Positions 45,001-51,844 of a DNA stretch of 64,000 nt are shown here, piece after piece. The notes under the pieces are model-generated. The model ran no database searches and was not told the DNA's origin. It was given only the letters and a program-made list of their open reading frames with translations. Position 1 is the first letter of the stretch. Each line of letters opens with the position of its first letter. Both the position numbers and the translations under genes were made by a program. The stretch is from Gleimia hominis (GTDB lineage Bacteria > Actinomycetota > Actinomycetes > Actinomycetales > Actinomycetaceae). The stretch covers positions 68,954 through 132,953 of the forward strand of contig NZ_JASXSX010000002.1 of the NCBI RefSeq assembly GCF_032085515.1, in the 5' to 3' direction.

Positions 45001-46488
45001 CCCCAAATCTACGGGGGCGGGTGATTGCGTGGCGAGGTTAGCGAACTCTTCTACGCTCACCCCCATGGAGGCGGCGAATGTTTGCAGGAACGAGCCGCAT
45101 CCGGCGGAGCAAGCCTCGTTTACGGAAATGGAATCCACCACGCCGTCTTTAATGCGGATGTACTTCATGTCTTGCCCACCGATGTCGATTACAGAGGAAA
45201 CGCCGGGCGACATGTAGTTCGCAGCCCTAAAGTGCGCCATGGTTTCCACTTCGCCTTCGTCCATGGTCAAGGCGGTTTTGACGAGTCCTTCGCCGTATCC
45301 GGTTGAGCAGCACCGGCCAATCACCACGTCCTCTGGCAGTTGCGTCCGCACTTGTTTAACGATTTCAATGGCGGCGCGCAGTGGATCCCCTTCGTTGGAA
45401 GCGTAGTGGGTGAACACGATGCGGTCGCGCTCATCAATAACTACCGCCTTGATGGTTGTGGATCCCGCGTCGATCCCTAACCAGCAGCGCCCGTGAGCTT
45501 GGGAAGTGGGGATTTGTTCGATGGTTTCTTGTGCGTGGCGGGTGTCGAACGCCTGGCGTTCTGCCGCGTCTTTGAACAGTGGCCGCATGCGCGTGGATTC
45601 GGCTACCACTTCGGCTTGTACCAGGTCTTTGATGAGGTCTTTGAGGGGACGTGGGGTTTGCGGATCTTGCCCCGGTTTGGTGTGCGTTGCCATGAGGGCT
45701 GCGCCGAGGGCGACGTACAGTTGTGCATCCGGTGGGGTTATGAAGCTCTCCACTTTAGGGAGCAGCGCGCGGTACGCTTCCCGCAATTCAGGGAGGAAGT
45801 GCAGGGGCCCACCCAGGAGCATGACGTTGCCCCGGATCGGCCTCCCACAGGCCAGGCCTGCGATGGTTTGGGTGGCCACAGCGGTGAATACGGAGGCAGC
45901 GATGTCAGCATGGGCAGCTCCTTGGTTGAGCAGGGGCTGCACGTCAGATTTAGCGAATACACCGCAGCGGCTGGCGATCGGGTACTGGGTTTTCGCTTGG
46001 GCAGCCAGCTCGTTTAGGCCGGACGCGTCGGTGTCCAGCAGAGTGGCCATCTGGTCGATGAACGCGCCCGTTCCCCCGGCGCACGTACCGTTCATGCGCT
46101 GTTCCGGCGTGGGGTGCAGGTAGGTTAGCTTGGCGTCCTCACCCCCGAGCTCGATGATCACATCCGTGTCGGGGTGGAACACGCGGGTGGCTTCTGTTTC
46201 AGCGATTACCTCTTGCACAAAGGGAACGCCCATCGCTTGGGCAACAGCGAACCCACCCGAGCCGGTAACCGCCATTAGTGCGGGCGTGTTCCCCACGTCC
46301 TGCAGGACGTCGCGCAGGAGTTTCACAAGTTCGCGGCGCACGTCTGCGTTGTGACGCCGGTAGTCTGCGAACACGCGTTCACCGGTATTGTTCATCGCCA
46401 CCGCTTTGACCGTTGTCGACCCCACGTCGATGCCAATATGCAAGGCGTTCGGGATTGTTTTGCTGCTCATGGTCAAGGAATTCGCCAT
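42007..46488 (-). CDS. Giant 2-hydroxyacyl-CoA dehydratase activase-like protein (double BadF/HgdC ATPase + DUF2229 + HgdB-like)
   Basis: This 1493-residue protein has two ASKHA activase domains: GIDVGSTTVKAVAM at residue 19 and GIDAGSTTIKAVVID near 335. Each carries the two cluster-binding Cys positions: GTCAGGTGAFIDQ and ASRCGVFAKSD, then NEACSAGCGSFLQTF and LGTRCTVFMNSSV. A Cys-rich DUF2229 region (TRKTCRLCQNHCNMTISTF, about 650) and a C-terminal HgdB-like part follow, ending in the Cys-rich CGAACGCAPAG. Clostridial HgdC uses ATP to push electrons into dehydratases. No dehydratase subunits are adjacent, so the partner is unknown. A GAGGGG site precedes the ATG. The gene faces a TetR regulator across 127 bp. 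Confidence 0.85.
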   Translation of the reverse strand: MANSLTMSSKTIPNALHIGIDVGSTTVKAVAMNNTGERVFADYRRHNADVRRELVKLLRDVLQDVGNTPALMAVTGSGGFAVAQAMGVPFVQEVIAETEATRVFHPDTDVIIELGGEDAKLTYLHPTPEQRMNGTCAGGTGAFIDQMATLLDTDASGLNELAAQAKTQYPIASRCGVFAKSDVQPLLNQGAAHADIAASVFTAVATQTIAGLACGRPIRGNVMLLGGPLHFLPELREAYRALLPKVESFITPPDAQLYVALGAALMATHTKPGQDPQTPRPLKDLIKDLVQAEVVAESTRMRPLFKDAAERQAFDTRHAQETIEQIPTSQAHGRCWLGIDAGSTTIKAVVIDERDRIVFTHYASNEGDPLRAAIEIVKQVRTQLPEDVVIGRCCSTGYGEGLVKTALTMDEGEVETMAHFRAANYMSPGVSSVIDIGGQDMKYIRIKDGVVDSISVNEACSAGCGSFLQTFAASMGVSVEEFANLATQSPAPVDLGTRCTVFMNSSVKQAQKEGADTGAIASGLSYSVVRNALYKVIKLKSPEDLGEKVVVQGGTFLNDAVLRAFELLTGRQVVRPNIAGLMGAYGAALTAKNHDDGTGVSSLVQLEDLKNFQVETTRKTCRLCQNHCNMTISTFSNGERHVSGNRCERGASLERIPKKSELPNLYEWKYKRMFGYRRLREKDAYRGDMGVPRVLGMYEDYPLWFTVLTKLGFRVMISGRSNHELFERGMESIPSENVCYPAKLAHGHIESLLDKGLKNIFYPCVNYNQKKDSHDANFNCPIVATYPEVLRHNMESLADGRANFISPYMNLDNREAMARQLVKALAPWDVELEEALAAIEAGFEEQEAVRCEIAQKGRETLEWMREHDTRGIVLAGRPYHLDPEINHGIPEVIVGLGMAVLTEDSVMDQRLARPIRVRDQWTYHSRLYEASATVSMSPDLQLVQLTSFGCGLDAVTAEQVQEILQQNGDIFTQLKIDEVSNLGAAKIRLRSLDAAAAERATSSQVLATYPAGKGREDGVPSPLVHTDYDPVEFSKRMRDENWEVLVPQMAPIQFRLAEVALRKAGYNVRLLEQTTPESNELGLKFVNNDACYPAIVVIGQLIDELESGRVDPNRVAVAISQTGGMCRATNYASLLRKGLRDAGYGQVPVLPVSLQSVEKASGFSLTPGIVHSVIQSIVMGDALQTMVLRTRPYEVEPGSVMALYERWNTLMRSWLASGRAGEFGRIRYSRLIAQCVSEFDNLPIAGPRKPRVGLVGEILVKFHPYANNHAVGTIEDEGCEAVLPGLLQFFQSAMSDGDWRAENMGETGGRRLKKLVLAALSLYERPVRKAFAKTNGKFEASTPIDQMAKRAADIAPQGLQAGEGWYLVGEMMDMIENGCPNIICAQPFACLPNHVVGKGMFRPLRKKYPQANIVGIDYDPGASAVNQLNRIKLMISTALMADGSLQWDEAAVEAQPATKPGAVPACGAACGCAPAGRAAGPVAIGMPSVRSAR

Positions 46489-46540
46489 CGTTTTCGCCCC
46501 TCTGGTTGCCTACTGTGACACTATGGAGGCACACACCTAT

Positions 46541-46557
46541 TTTCAATCATGATGAAA
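46541..46557. promoter_or_regulatory. Operator candidate TTTCA-N7-TGAAA between activase-like gene and tetR
   Basis: A perfect 5-bp inverted repeat around ATCATGA lies midway between two divergent starts. A wider CTACTGT (46510-46516) / ACAGTAG (46581-46587) pair flanks it. The position suits binding by the adjacent TetR protein; binding itself is inferred. Confidence 0.45.
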
Positions 46558-46615
46558 TTAAGGGTTTTATTCCTTACCAGACAGTAGTTGAGCTGCATAG
46601 ATAGCGAGATTAGAG

Positions 46616-47404
46616 ATGTCGAATGTTGAAACTACCCCTCCTAATTATGAAACGAAGCATGTTTCGAAAAATGAGGGCAGGGAGCGTGAACCTGGGACGA
46701 CCAGGGCACCTCGGGCTAGGCAAGAACCTCAAACGGCTCGGGCTGGGCAGAGCCCACGTACACCTAGAGCACCTCGAGCTGGACAGAGTCCACGTACGAC
46801 TAGAGCACCTCGGTCTGGAAGGGGGCCGCGGGCGGCTCGGGGCCAGGTGAGGGACGAAATTGTGCGGGCCGCACACCGCGTGTTTTCTACCCACGATTAT
46901 CAGCGGGCGTCGATGCGTAAAATTGCCCGGGAGGCCGGTGTGGACCCCGCGATGACTTCCTATTATTTCCCAAGCAAAGCAGCGTTGTTTCGAGAAGCCA
47001 TGTCCTTGCCGGAAGACCCGGCGCAGCAGGTGAGGGAAATCCTCGAACCGGGAGTGGATGGGTTAGCTTCTCGGCTGATAGCCGCCGCATTAGAGAACTG
47101 GGAGCAGGCCTCTACCGCCGGTACTTTAGCGACCCTGTTGCGCATGGTGATGCACGATGCGGATACGCAACGCACGTTCGACCAGTATTTTCGCGAGCAG
47201 ATCCTGTCGCAAGTAGAAGCGTCCCTAGGGGAAGATTCGGCGCTTCTAGCTGAGCTCGTAGCCGGATCTCTAGTGGGAGTACTGATGATGCGCTACGTCG
47301 CACGGATTGAACCGCTCGCCTCCATCCCCGCGGACGAACTCCACGACCGCCTCACCCCGATTGTCCAGTTCCTCTTCACCTGGGGATTCGCCGCAAAAAA
47401 CTAG
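46616..47404 (+). CDS. TetR/AcrR family transcriptional regulator with Arg/Pro-repeat N-tail
   Basis: Residues 78-125 form a TetR DNA-binding domain (VRDEIVRAAHRVFSTHDYQRASMRKIAREAGVDPAMTSYYFPSKAALFREAM), followed by a helical ligand domain of the TetR_C type. The N-terminal 75 residues are a basic, disordered tail built of (T)RAPRAGQSPRT-like units, encoded by a degenerate DNA repeat at about 46735-46830. Such a tail is uncommon for the family. It is divergent from the activase-like gene and probably controls it. Its stop codon shares the sequence CTAG with the stop of the convergent perM gene. Confidence 0.85.
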   Translation: MSNVETTPPNYETKHVSKNEGREREPGTTRAPRARQEPQTARAGQSPRTPRAPRAGQSPRTTRAPRSGRGPRAARGQVRDEIVRAAHRVFSTHDYQRASMRKIAREAGVDPAMTSYYFPSKAALFREAMSLPEDPAQQVREILEPGVDGLASRLIAAALENWEQASTAGTLATLLRMVMHDADTQRTFDQYFREQILSQVEASLGEDSALLAELVAGSLVGVLMMRYVARIEPLASIPADELHDRLTPIVQFLFTWGFAAKN

Positions 47405-49347
47405 GCTTCCCCCAACTGATCACTTTCCCGTGCTTCAGGTTGGTCTTCCTCGGTCTGATCGCTCTCCGGTGCGGCTGCCTGGGTTTCTCCGGTGTTATCA
47501 CTTTCCCGTGCTTCAGGTTGGTCTTCCTCGGTCTGATCGCTCTCCGGTGCGGCTGCCTGGACTTCCCCCGCCTGGTTGTTTTCTGAGCCCGCCGGTTGGT
47601 CCGCTTTTCCCTTCTGTTCGTCCCGCTGCTCACCCAACTCTTCCAGGCCACCCTCTGACCCGAGTTCAAGTTCCCGAGTCTGCTTAGTGGCGGGTTCCCG
47701 AGTCTGCTTAGTGGCGGGTTCCCGAGTCTGCTCAAAACGAGCTTCTGGAACCTTCTTCGAGCCCGGTTCCGCTGATGCCGCGTCGCGATCTTGCGGGTCA
47801 GGCGAAGGAGGCCCTTCCTGCTCACTAGGCGAATTCGTTTCCTGAGGGGCAGCAGTGGTTTCTGACCGCGGCGCGGACTTGGCGCGCCGAGCCTGCACGC
47901 GAGCGCGAACCTCATGCTTCAAATTACTGGACCCAACACTCAAACTTGCTGCAGCAGCCTGCGCTCCCCGGCGGTAAAGCGCTAAACAAACGGGGTGCAG
48001 CAATAGCGAAACGGCGGCGCCAACACCCCCCACTTCTAGCGTCACGAATAAGGCTCCGAGCAGGGATCGGGGGCCAAAATCAGCCATCTGCCCGTTCCAC
48101 AATGCGCCGTTCGATGCATACATCCACGCGAACATCACTGCCGCATACACACCCAGCCCCACTGCCAACCGGGTGGCGTGCGCCCCCAGGGACGATTCGC
48201 GGCGCTTCCACACGTGCACCAGCCCCAGAACTAGCCCCAGAACAATCAGTACCGCAACGACCCACGCGGTAACAGTGCCATGAGGTACCGCCCCCAACCA
48301 AGGAATCGCCGGAATCGGTGCGGACACCACCTTCGACGGCGCATGCACAGCGCCTACAGACGTCACAAATCCCGGGCCCGCCAGCCACGACAGGGCTGCT
48401 GCGATCGCATTCGGCACATACAAGATCTGCGCGAGCCACACGAACACCTGGTCCCAACCCGCTGCCCCCAGCAGGGCAGAAATGTCCTCGATCTGGCTCC
48501 ACGAGGCAACCGTCGCATACAAAACCAATCCCAAGCCCAGCAGGGTCGTCGCACCTAACGCAATCGCGCTATCTCGCAGTGCCCGCACCAGTAGTTTGCT
48601 CCGCGGGCTACGCAGGGACCTCAACGACTTGCGTGCCGTCCACGCCCACGCGATTGTGGCAACCAGGGCCGCGCCCAACGCAACCCGCCACACCTGCGCG
48701 TGCTGGGCGGCGAAGAACGCCACCACGGCAGACGTCACGGTGTAGAACGGGATGAACAGCGCGCTCACCCGCGAAGAAATCGCGTTCGAATACCGCACCC
48801 CAACCACGCCCATAAGGATGAACAAGAGCGTCAGCCCCAGTGGGTAGAACGAGAGGTTCACGCCCGCGAACCGCAGGGGCGACAAGTAGCCCAGGGCCAC
48901 GATGTCCGCCCCGGTGCTCATCGCCGTGTTCCAATCCACCGACAGCACCCACGAGTTGTTAGCAGTGAGCAAGAACGCGACCAGCGTCAACCCCGCTCCC
49001 AGTGCCCACGTGAACAGCGATGCCTCAATTGCCGCCACCATCACGCGCGCCCACCCTTTAGGTAGCGAGATCACGTATTCGGGCCGCTGCAAATTCACTG
49101 TGGTTTCGAACGCCGCGCCCACATTGTCTTCCCGCTTCCCTACCGGCTCAGTTTCTGGCTCTAGCAGTTCAGTTTTTAGCTCGACCGGTTCAGTTCCTGG
49201 CTCAACCAGTTCAGTTTCCGTTTGCACCGCCGAACCCTCGTTTTGTTTAGATGCGGTTTCGGTTGATTTTTTGGGATCCTGAGGGCGCCAGACGCGTTGG
49301 CGTAACTGGCGCAGCCGAGTGCGGGTGGTTTCAAACATCTCCTCCAT
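47401..49347 (-). CDS. PerM-like DUF6350 polytopic membrane protein
   Basis: This 648-residue protein has an acidic N-terminal region of about 85 residues, about ten hydrophobic segments (residues 95-450) and an acidic, repeat-built C-terminal tail of about 180 residues. Position next to sucCD and the membrane pattern match DUF6350 (mycobacterial PerM, Rv0955, tied to cell division under stress). The tail repeats are two 26-residue units (AAAPESDQTEEDQPEARESD) and three EPATKQTR-type units. The ATG at 49347 has AAGG 5 nt upstream; the frame reaches 49506 but that extension is unlike protein. It overlaps the convergent tetR by 4 bp. Confidence 0.72.
   Translation of the reverse strand: MEEMFETTRTRLRQLRQRVWRPQDPKKSTETASKQNEGSAVQTETELVEPGTEPVELKTELLEPETEPVGKREDNVGAAFETTVNLQRPEYVISLPKGWARVMVAAIEASLFTWALGAGLTLVAFLLTANNSWVLSVDWNTAMSTGADIVALGYLSPLRFAGVNLSFYPLGLTLLFILMGVVGVRYSNAISSRVSALFIPFYTVTSAVVAFFAAQHAQVWRVALGAALVATIAWAWTARKSLRSLRSPRSKLLVRALRDSAIALGATTLLGLGLVLYATVASWSQIEDISALLGAAGWDQVFVWLAQILYVPNAIAAALSWLAGPGFVTSVGAVHAPSKVVSAPIPAIPWLGAVPHGTVTAWVVAVLIVLGLVLGLVHVWKRRESSLGAHATRLAVGLGVYAAVMFAWMYASNGALWNGQMADFGPRSLLGALFVTLEVGGVGAAVSLLLHPVCLALYRRGAQAAAASLSVGSSNLKHEVRARVQARRAKSAPRSETTAAPQETNSPSEQEGPPSPDPQDRDAASAEPGSKKVPEARFEQTREPATKQTREPATKQTRELELGSEGGLEELGEQRDEQKGKADQPAGSENNQAGEVQAAAPESDQTEEDQPEARESDNTGETQAAAPESDQTEEDQPEARESDQLGEA
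47419..47560 (-). repeat. 78-bp tandem repeat (64 bp identical) in the perM tail
   Basis: Copies 47419-47482 and 47497-47560 are identical over 64 bp, with a period of 78 bp, coding 26 residues in frame. The absence of any substitution suggests recent duplication or conversion. Confidence 0.9.
47671..47732 (-). repeat. Three 24-bp tandem repeats in perM
   Basis: Units begin at 47671, 47695 and 47719 (last one partial), encoding the QTREPATK repeat of the tail. The first two copies are identical. Confidence 0.85.
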
Positions 49348-49569
49348 TTTTGCCTTTTCACCAAGCTTTTGCACCCAAGGCACTCCGAGGCACTTCGAAA
49401 CCCACCGTGTGAACTGCGGCCCAGCCTGGCTGGCAAGTCCTCGGACCGGGCGCAAGTAAAATCCCGCGCTGCGGAAAATGGGATCCACCACCGAACAAAA
49501 GGGCAAGCGCGGGTATGCGTGTGGGCGCGAGGATCGCTCCCCGCGCCCACTTACCTAACGCGTTCTAGA

Positions 49570-50487
49570 CTATTTCAAAAGTTCACGTGCCAGCTGCGCG
49601 GTTTGCGTGGGGGTCTTCCCCACTTTCACGCCCACGGCCTCAAGCGCTTCTTTTTTCGCCTGCGCGGTGCCAGAAGAACCAGAGACAATCGCTCCCGCGT
49701 GCCCCATGGTTTTCCCTTCCGGAGCGGTGAATCCCGCGACGTACGCCACCACGGGTTTACTCACGTGCTCCTTAATGAACTCGGCGGCGCGTTCTTCCGC
49801 ATCCCCACCGATCTCACCGATCATCACAATCGCCTTAGTGTTTGGGTCGTCCTCAAACGCCCGCAACGCATCAATGTGCGTGGTGCCAATAATCGGGTCG
49901 CCCCCAATCCCAATGCACGTGGTGAAGCCCAGGTCGGACAGCTCGTACATCAGCTGATACGTCAAAGTGCCAGATTTAGACACGAGTCCGAGCGGGCCAG
50001 CAGCCGTAATGTCAGCCGGGGTGATCCCCACGTTTGACTGCTCTGGTGAAATAATGCCCGGGCAGTTCGGACCAATGATCTGCACGCCAGCGTCTGCAGC
50101 GCGCTGGCGGAACTCCACCGCGTCCTTCACCGGGATGCCCTCGGTAATCACCACAACTAAGCGCATCTGCGCATCAATCGCCTCGATTACCGCGTCTTTC
50201 GCGAACCGCGGGGGCACAAACACCACGGACACCTGCGCGCCCGTCGCAGCCTTCGCCTCGGCAACAGTGCCGAACACCTCAACTTCATGCTCCCCAGCTT
50301 CAACCTGGTCCGCCATCAGCCCGTACGGCTCAATATTGAACTTCACGATCTGCCCGGCTTTACGCGGGTTCACCCCACCCACCACTTGGGTGCCTGCGGC
50401 GAGCATACGAGTCGTGTGCTTCATGCCTTCCGAACCCGTCATGCCCTGCACGATCACGCGGTCTTCTTTACTCAAAAAAATCGACAT
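49570..50487 (-). CDS. sucD: Succinyl-CoA synthetase alpha subunit
   Basis: SucD (305 aa) binds CoA and carries the phospho-His. Visible are VIVQGMTGSEGMKHT, VFVPPRFAKDAVIEAIDA, IIGPNCPGIISPEQSNVGI, LVSKSGTLTYQLMYEL and the catalytic His in TAPEGKTMGHAGAIVSG. A GGAGAG site precedes the ATG. It lies 11 bp downstream of sucC and upstream of perM, the standard actinobacterial order. Confidence 0.97.
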   Translation of the reverse strand: MSIFLSKEDRVIVQGMTGSEGMKHTTRMLAAGTQVVGGVNPRKAGQIVKFNIEPYGLMADQVEAGEHEVEVFGTVAEAKAATGAQVSVVFVPPRFAKDAVIEAIDAQMRLVVVITEGIPVKDAVEFRQRAADAGVQIIGPNCPGIISPEQSNVGITPADITAAGPLGLVSKSGTLTYQLMYELSDLGFTTCIGIGGDPIIGTTHIDALRAFEDDPNTKAIVMIGEIGGDAEERAAEFIKEHVSKPVVAYVAGFTAPEGKTMGHAGAIVSGSSGTAQAKKEALEAVGVKVGKTPTQTAQLARELLK

Positions 50488-50498
50488 CTGCGCCTCTC

Positions 50499-51668
50499 CT
50501 ACTTAGCCAGTTCAGCGGCCTTCGCAGCCGCGCCATCCATCGTGTCAATCATCGTCACCAGCGGGTGGTTCGCTTCTTGTAAAATCTTGCGCCCCTCTTC
50601 CACGCGGTTACCATCGAGCCGCACCACTATTGGTTTAGTTGCCGACTCTCCCAGCATGTCGAGTGCACCCACGATCCCGTTAGCAACCTGGTCGCAAGCC
50701 GTGATCCCACCGAACACGTTCACAAGAACGGACTTAACCTGCTCATCACCCAAGATCACTTCCAGTCCTTTAGCCATCACTTCCGCAGACGCACCCCCGC
50801 CAATATCGAGGAAGTTCGCGGGGCGCACACCGAAGCTTTCGCCCGCGTAAGCCACCACGTCGAGCGTGGACATAACCAGGCCAGCACCGTTGCCAATAAT
50901 CCCGACTTCGCCTTCGAGCCGCACGTAGTTCAACCCCGCTTCTTTCGCCATGAGTTCACGCGGGTCCTGCGCTGAAGTGTCTTTGTACTCACTGTGCTCG
51001 GGGTGGCGGAACGCCGCATTGTCATCCAACGACACTTTGGCATCCAGCGCGATCACCTCACCCTGCTCAGTTTTCACCAGCGGGTTCACCTCGACGAGCG
51101 TGGCGTCTTCTTCCGCGTACGCTTCCCACAGTTTAATCAGCACGGGCGCTAGTTCGCGGGCCTGCTCATCAGTGAACCCGGCTTCACCAGCAATCTGAAG
51201 TGCCTTGGCTTCGTCAATCCCAACCGCGGGATCCAGCGGGACTTTCGCCAGCGCTTCGGGCCGTTCCTTCGCGAGCGTTTCAATATCCATCCCACCTTCT
51301 TTAGAGCACATGGCGAGGTGCCGGCGGTTCGCCCGGTCAAGAAGGATTGAGAAGTAATACTCCTGTGCAATATCCGCACCCGCCGCGATCATGACCCGGT
51401 GGACGGTGTGGCCTTTAATGTCCATCCCGAGGATCTGCTCGGCGTACTCGCGGGCTTCATCTGCGCTGCGGGCAAGTTTTACCCCGCCGGCTTTACCACG
51501 CCCACCCGTTTTCACCTGCGCTTTCACAACCTGCAGGGGGGTGCCTAACGTCGACCACGCCTGCTCGGCCTCAGGGGGCGTTTGCACGACAACGCCATCT
51601 AAAACGGGCACTGCGTGCTTTTTGAATAGCTCACGAGCCTGGTATTCGTAGAGATCCACTCCGTTCAC
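50499..51668 (-). CDS. sucC: Succinyl-CoA synthetase beta subunit
   Basis: SucC (389 aa) is the ATP-grasp subunit that sets nucleotide use. It begins DLYEYQARELFKKHAVPV. The glycine-rich loop KTGGRGKAGGVKLA, the EVNPLVKTEQGEV signature, and C-terminal NFLDIGGGASAEVMAKGLEVILGDEQVKSVLVNVFGGITACD are all in place. The start is a GTG at 51668; a second in-frame GTG at 51659 with ACGGA before it is possible. It is followed by sucD after 11 bp. Confidence 0.97.
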   Translation of the reverse strand: MNGVDLYEYQARELFKKHAVPVLDGVVVQTPPEAEQAWSTLGTPLQVVKAQVKTGGRGKAGGVKLARSADEAREYAEQILGMDIKGHTVHRVMIAAGADIAQEYYFSILLDRANRRHLAMCSKEGGMDIETLAKERPEALAKVPLDPAVGIDEAKALQIAGEAGFTDEQARELAPVLIKLWEAYAEEDATLVEVNPLVKTEQGEVIALDAKVSLDDNAAFRHPEHSEYKDTSAQDPRELMAKEAGLNYVRLEGEVGIIGNGAGLVMSTLDVVAYAGESFGVRPANFLDIGGGASAEVMAKGLEVILGDEQVKSVLVNVFGGITACDQVANGIVGALDMLGESATKPIVVRLDGNRVEEGRKILQEANHPLVTMIDTMDGAAAKAAELAK

Positions 51669-51844
51669 CTTTCCGCCCGGGATGGGCTGTTCTGTGTCGC
51701 GACCACGATGTTCCTCAGGTCACTTAAAACCTCGACATCGAGACATCTAGTACTAGATTAACGTCCCAACCGAGCTCGCACACGAGAAACGGGAATCATC
51801 TGTATCGCCTAGAGCACAATAGTCAGTTTGAGGTTTTGGCCCCG

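Noticed and set aside
42208..46354. Numerous plus-strand frames inside the activase-like gene
   Set aside because: They are antisense shadows of a high-GC coding sequence and show no family motifs.
49348..49506. Longer PerM start (TTG)
   Set aside because: No ribosome site and the translated text looks like non-coding sequence; the ATG at 49347 has a usable site.
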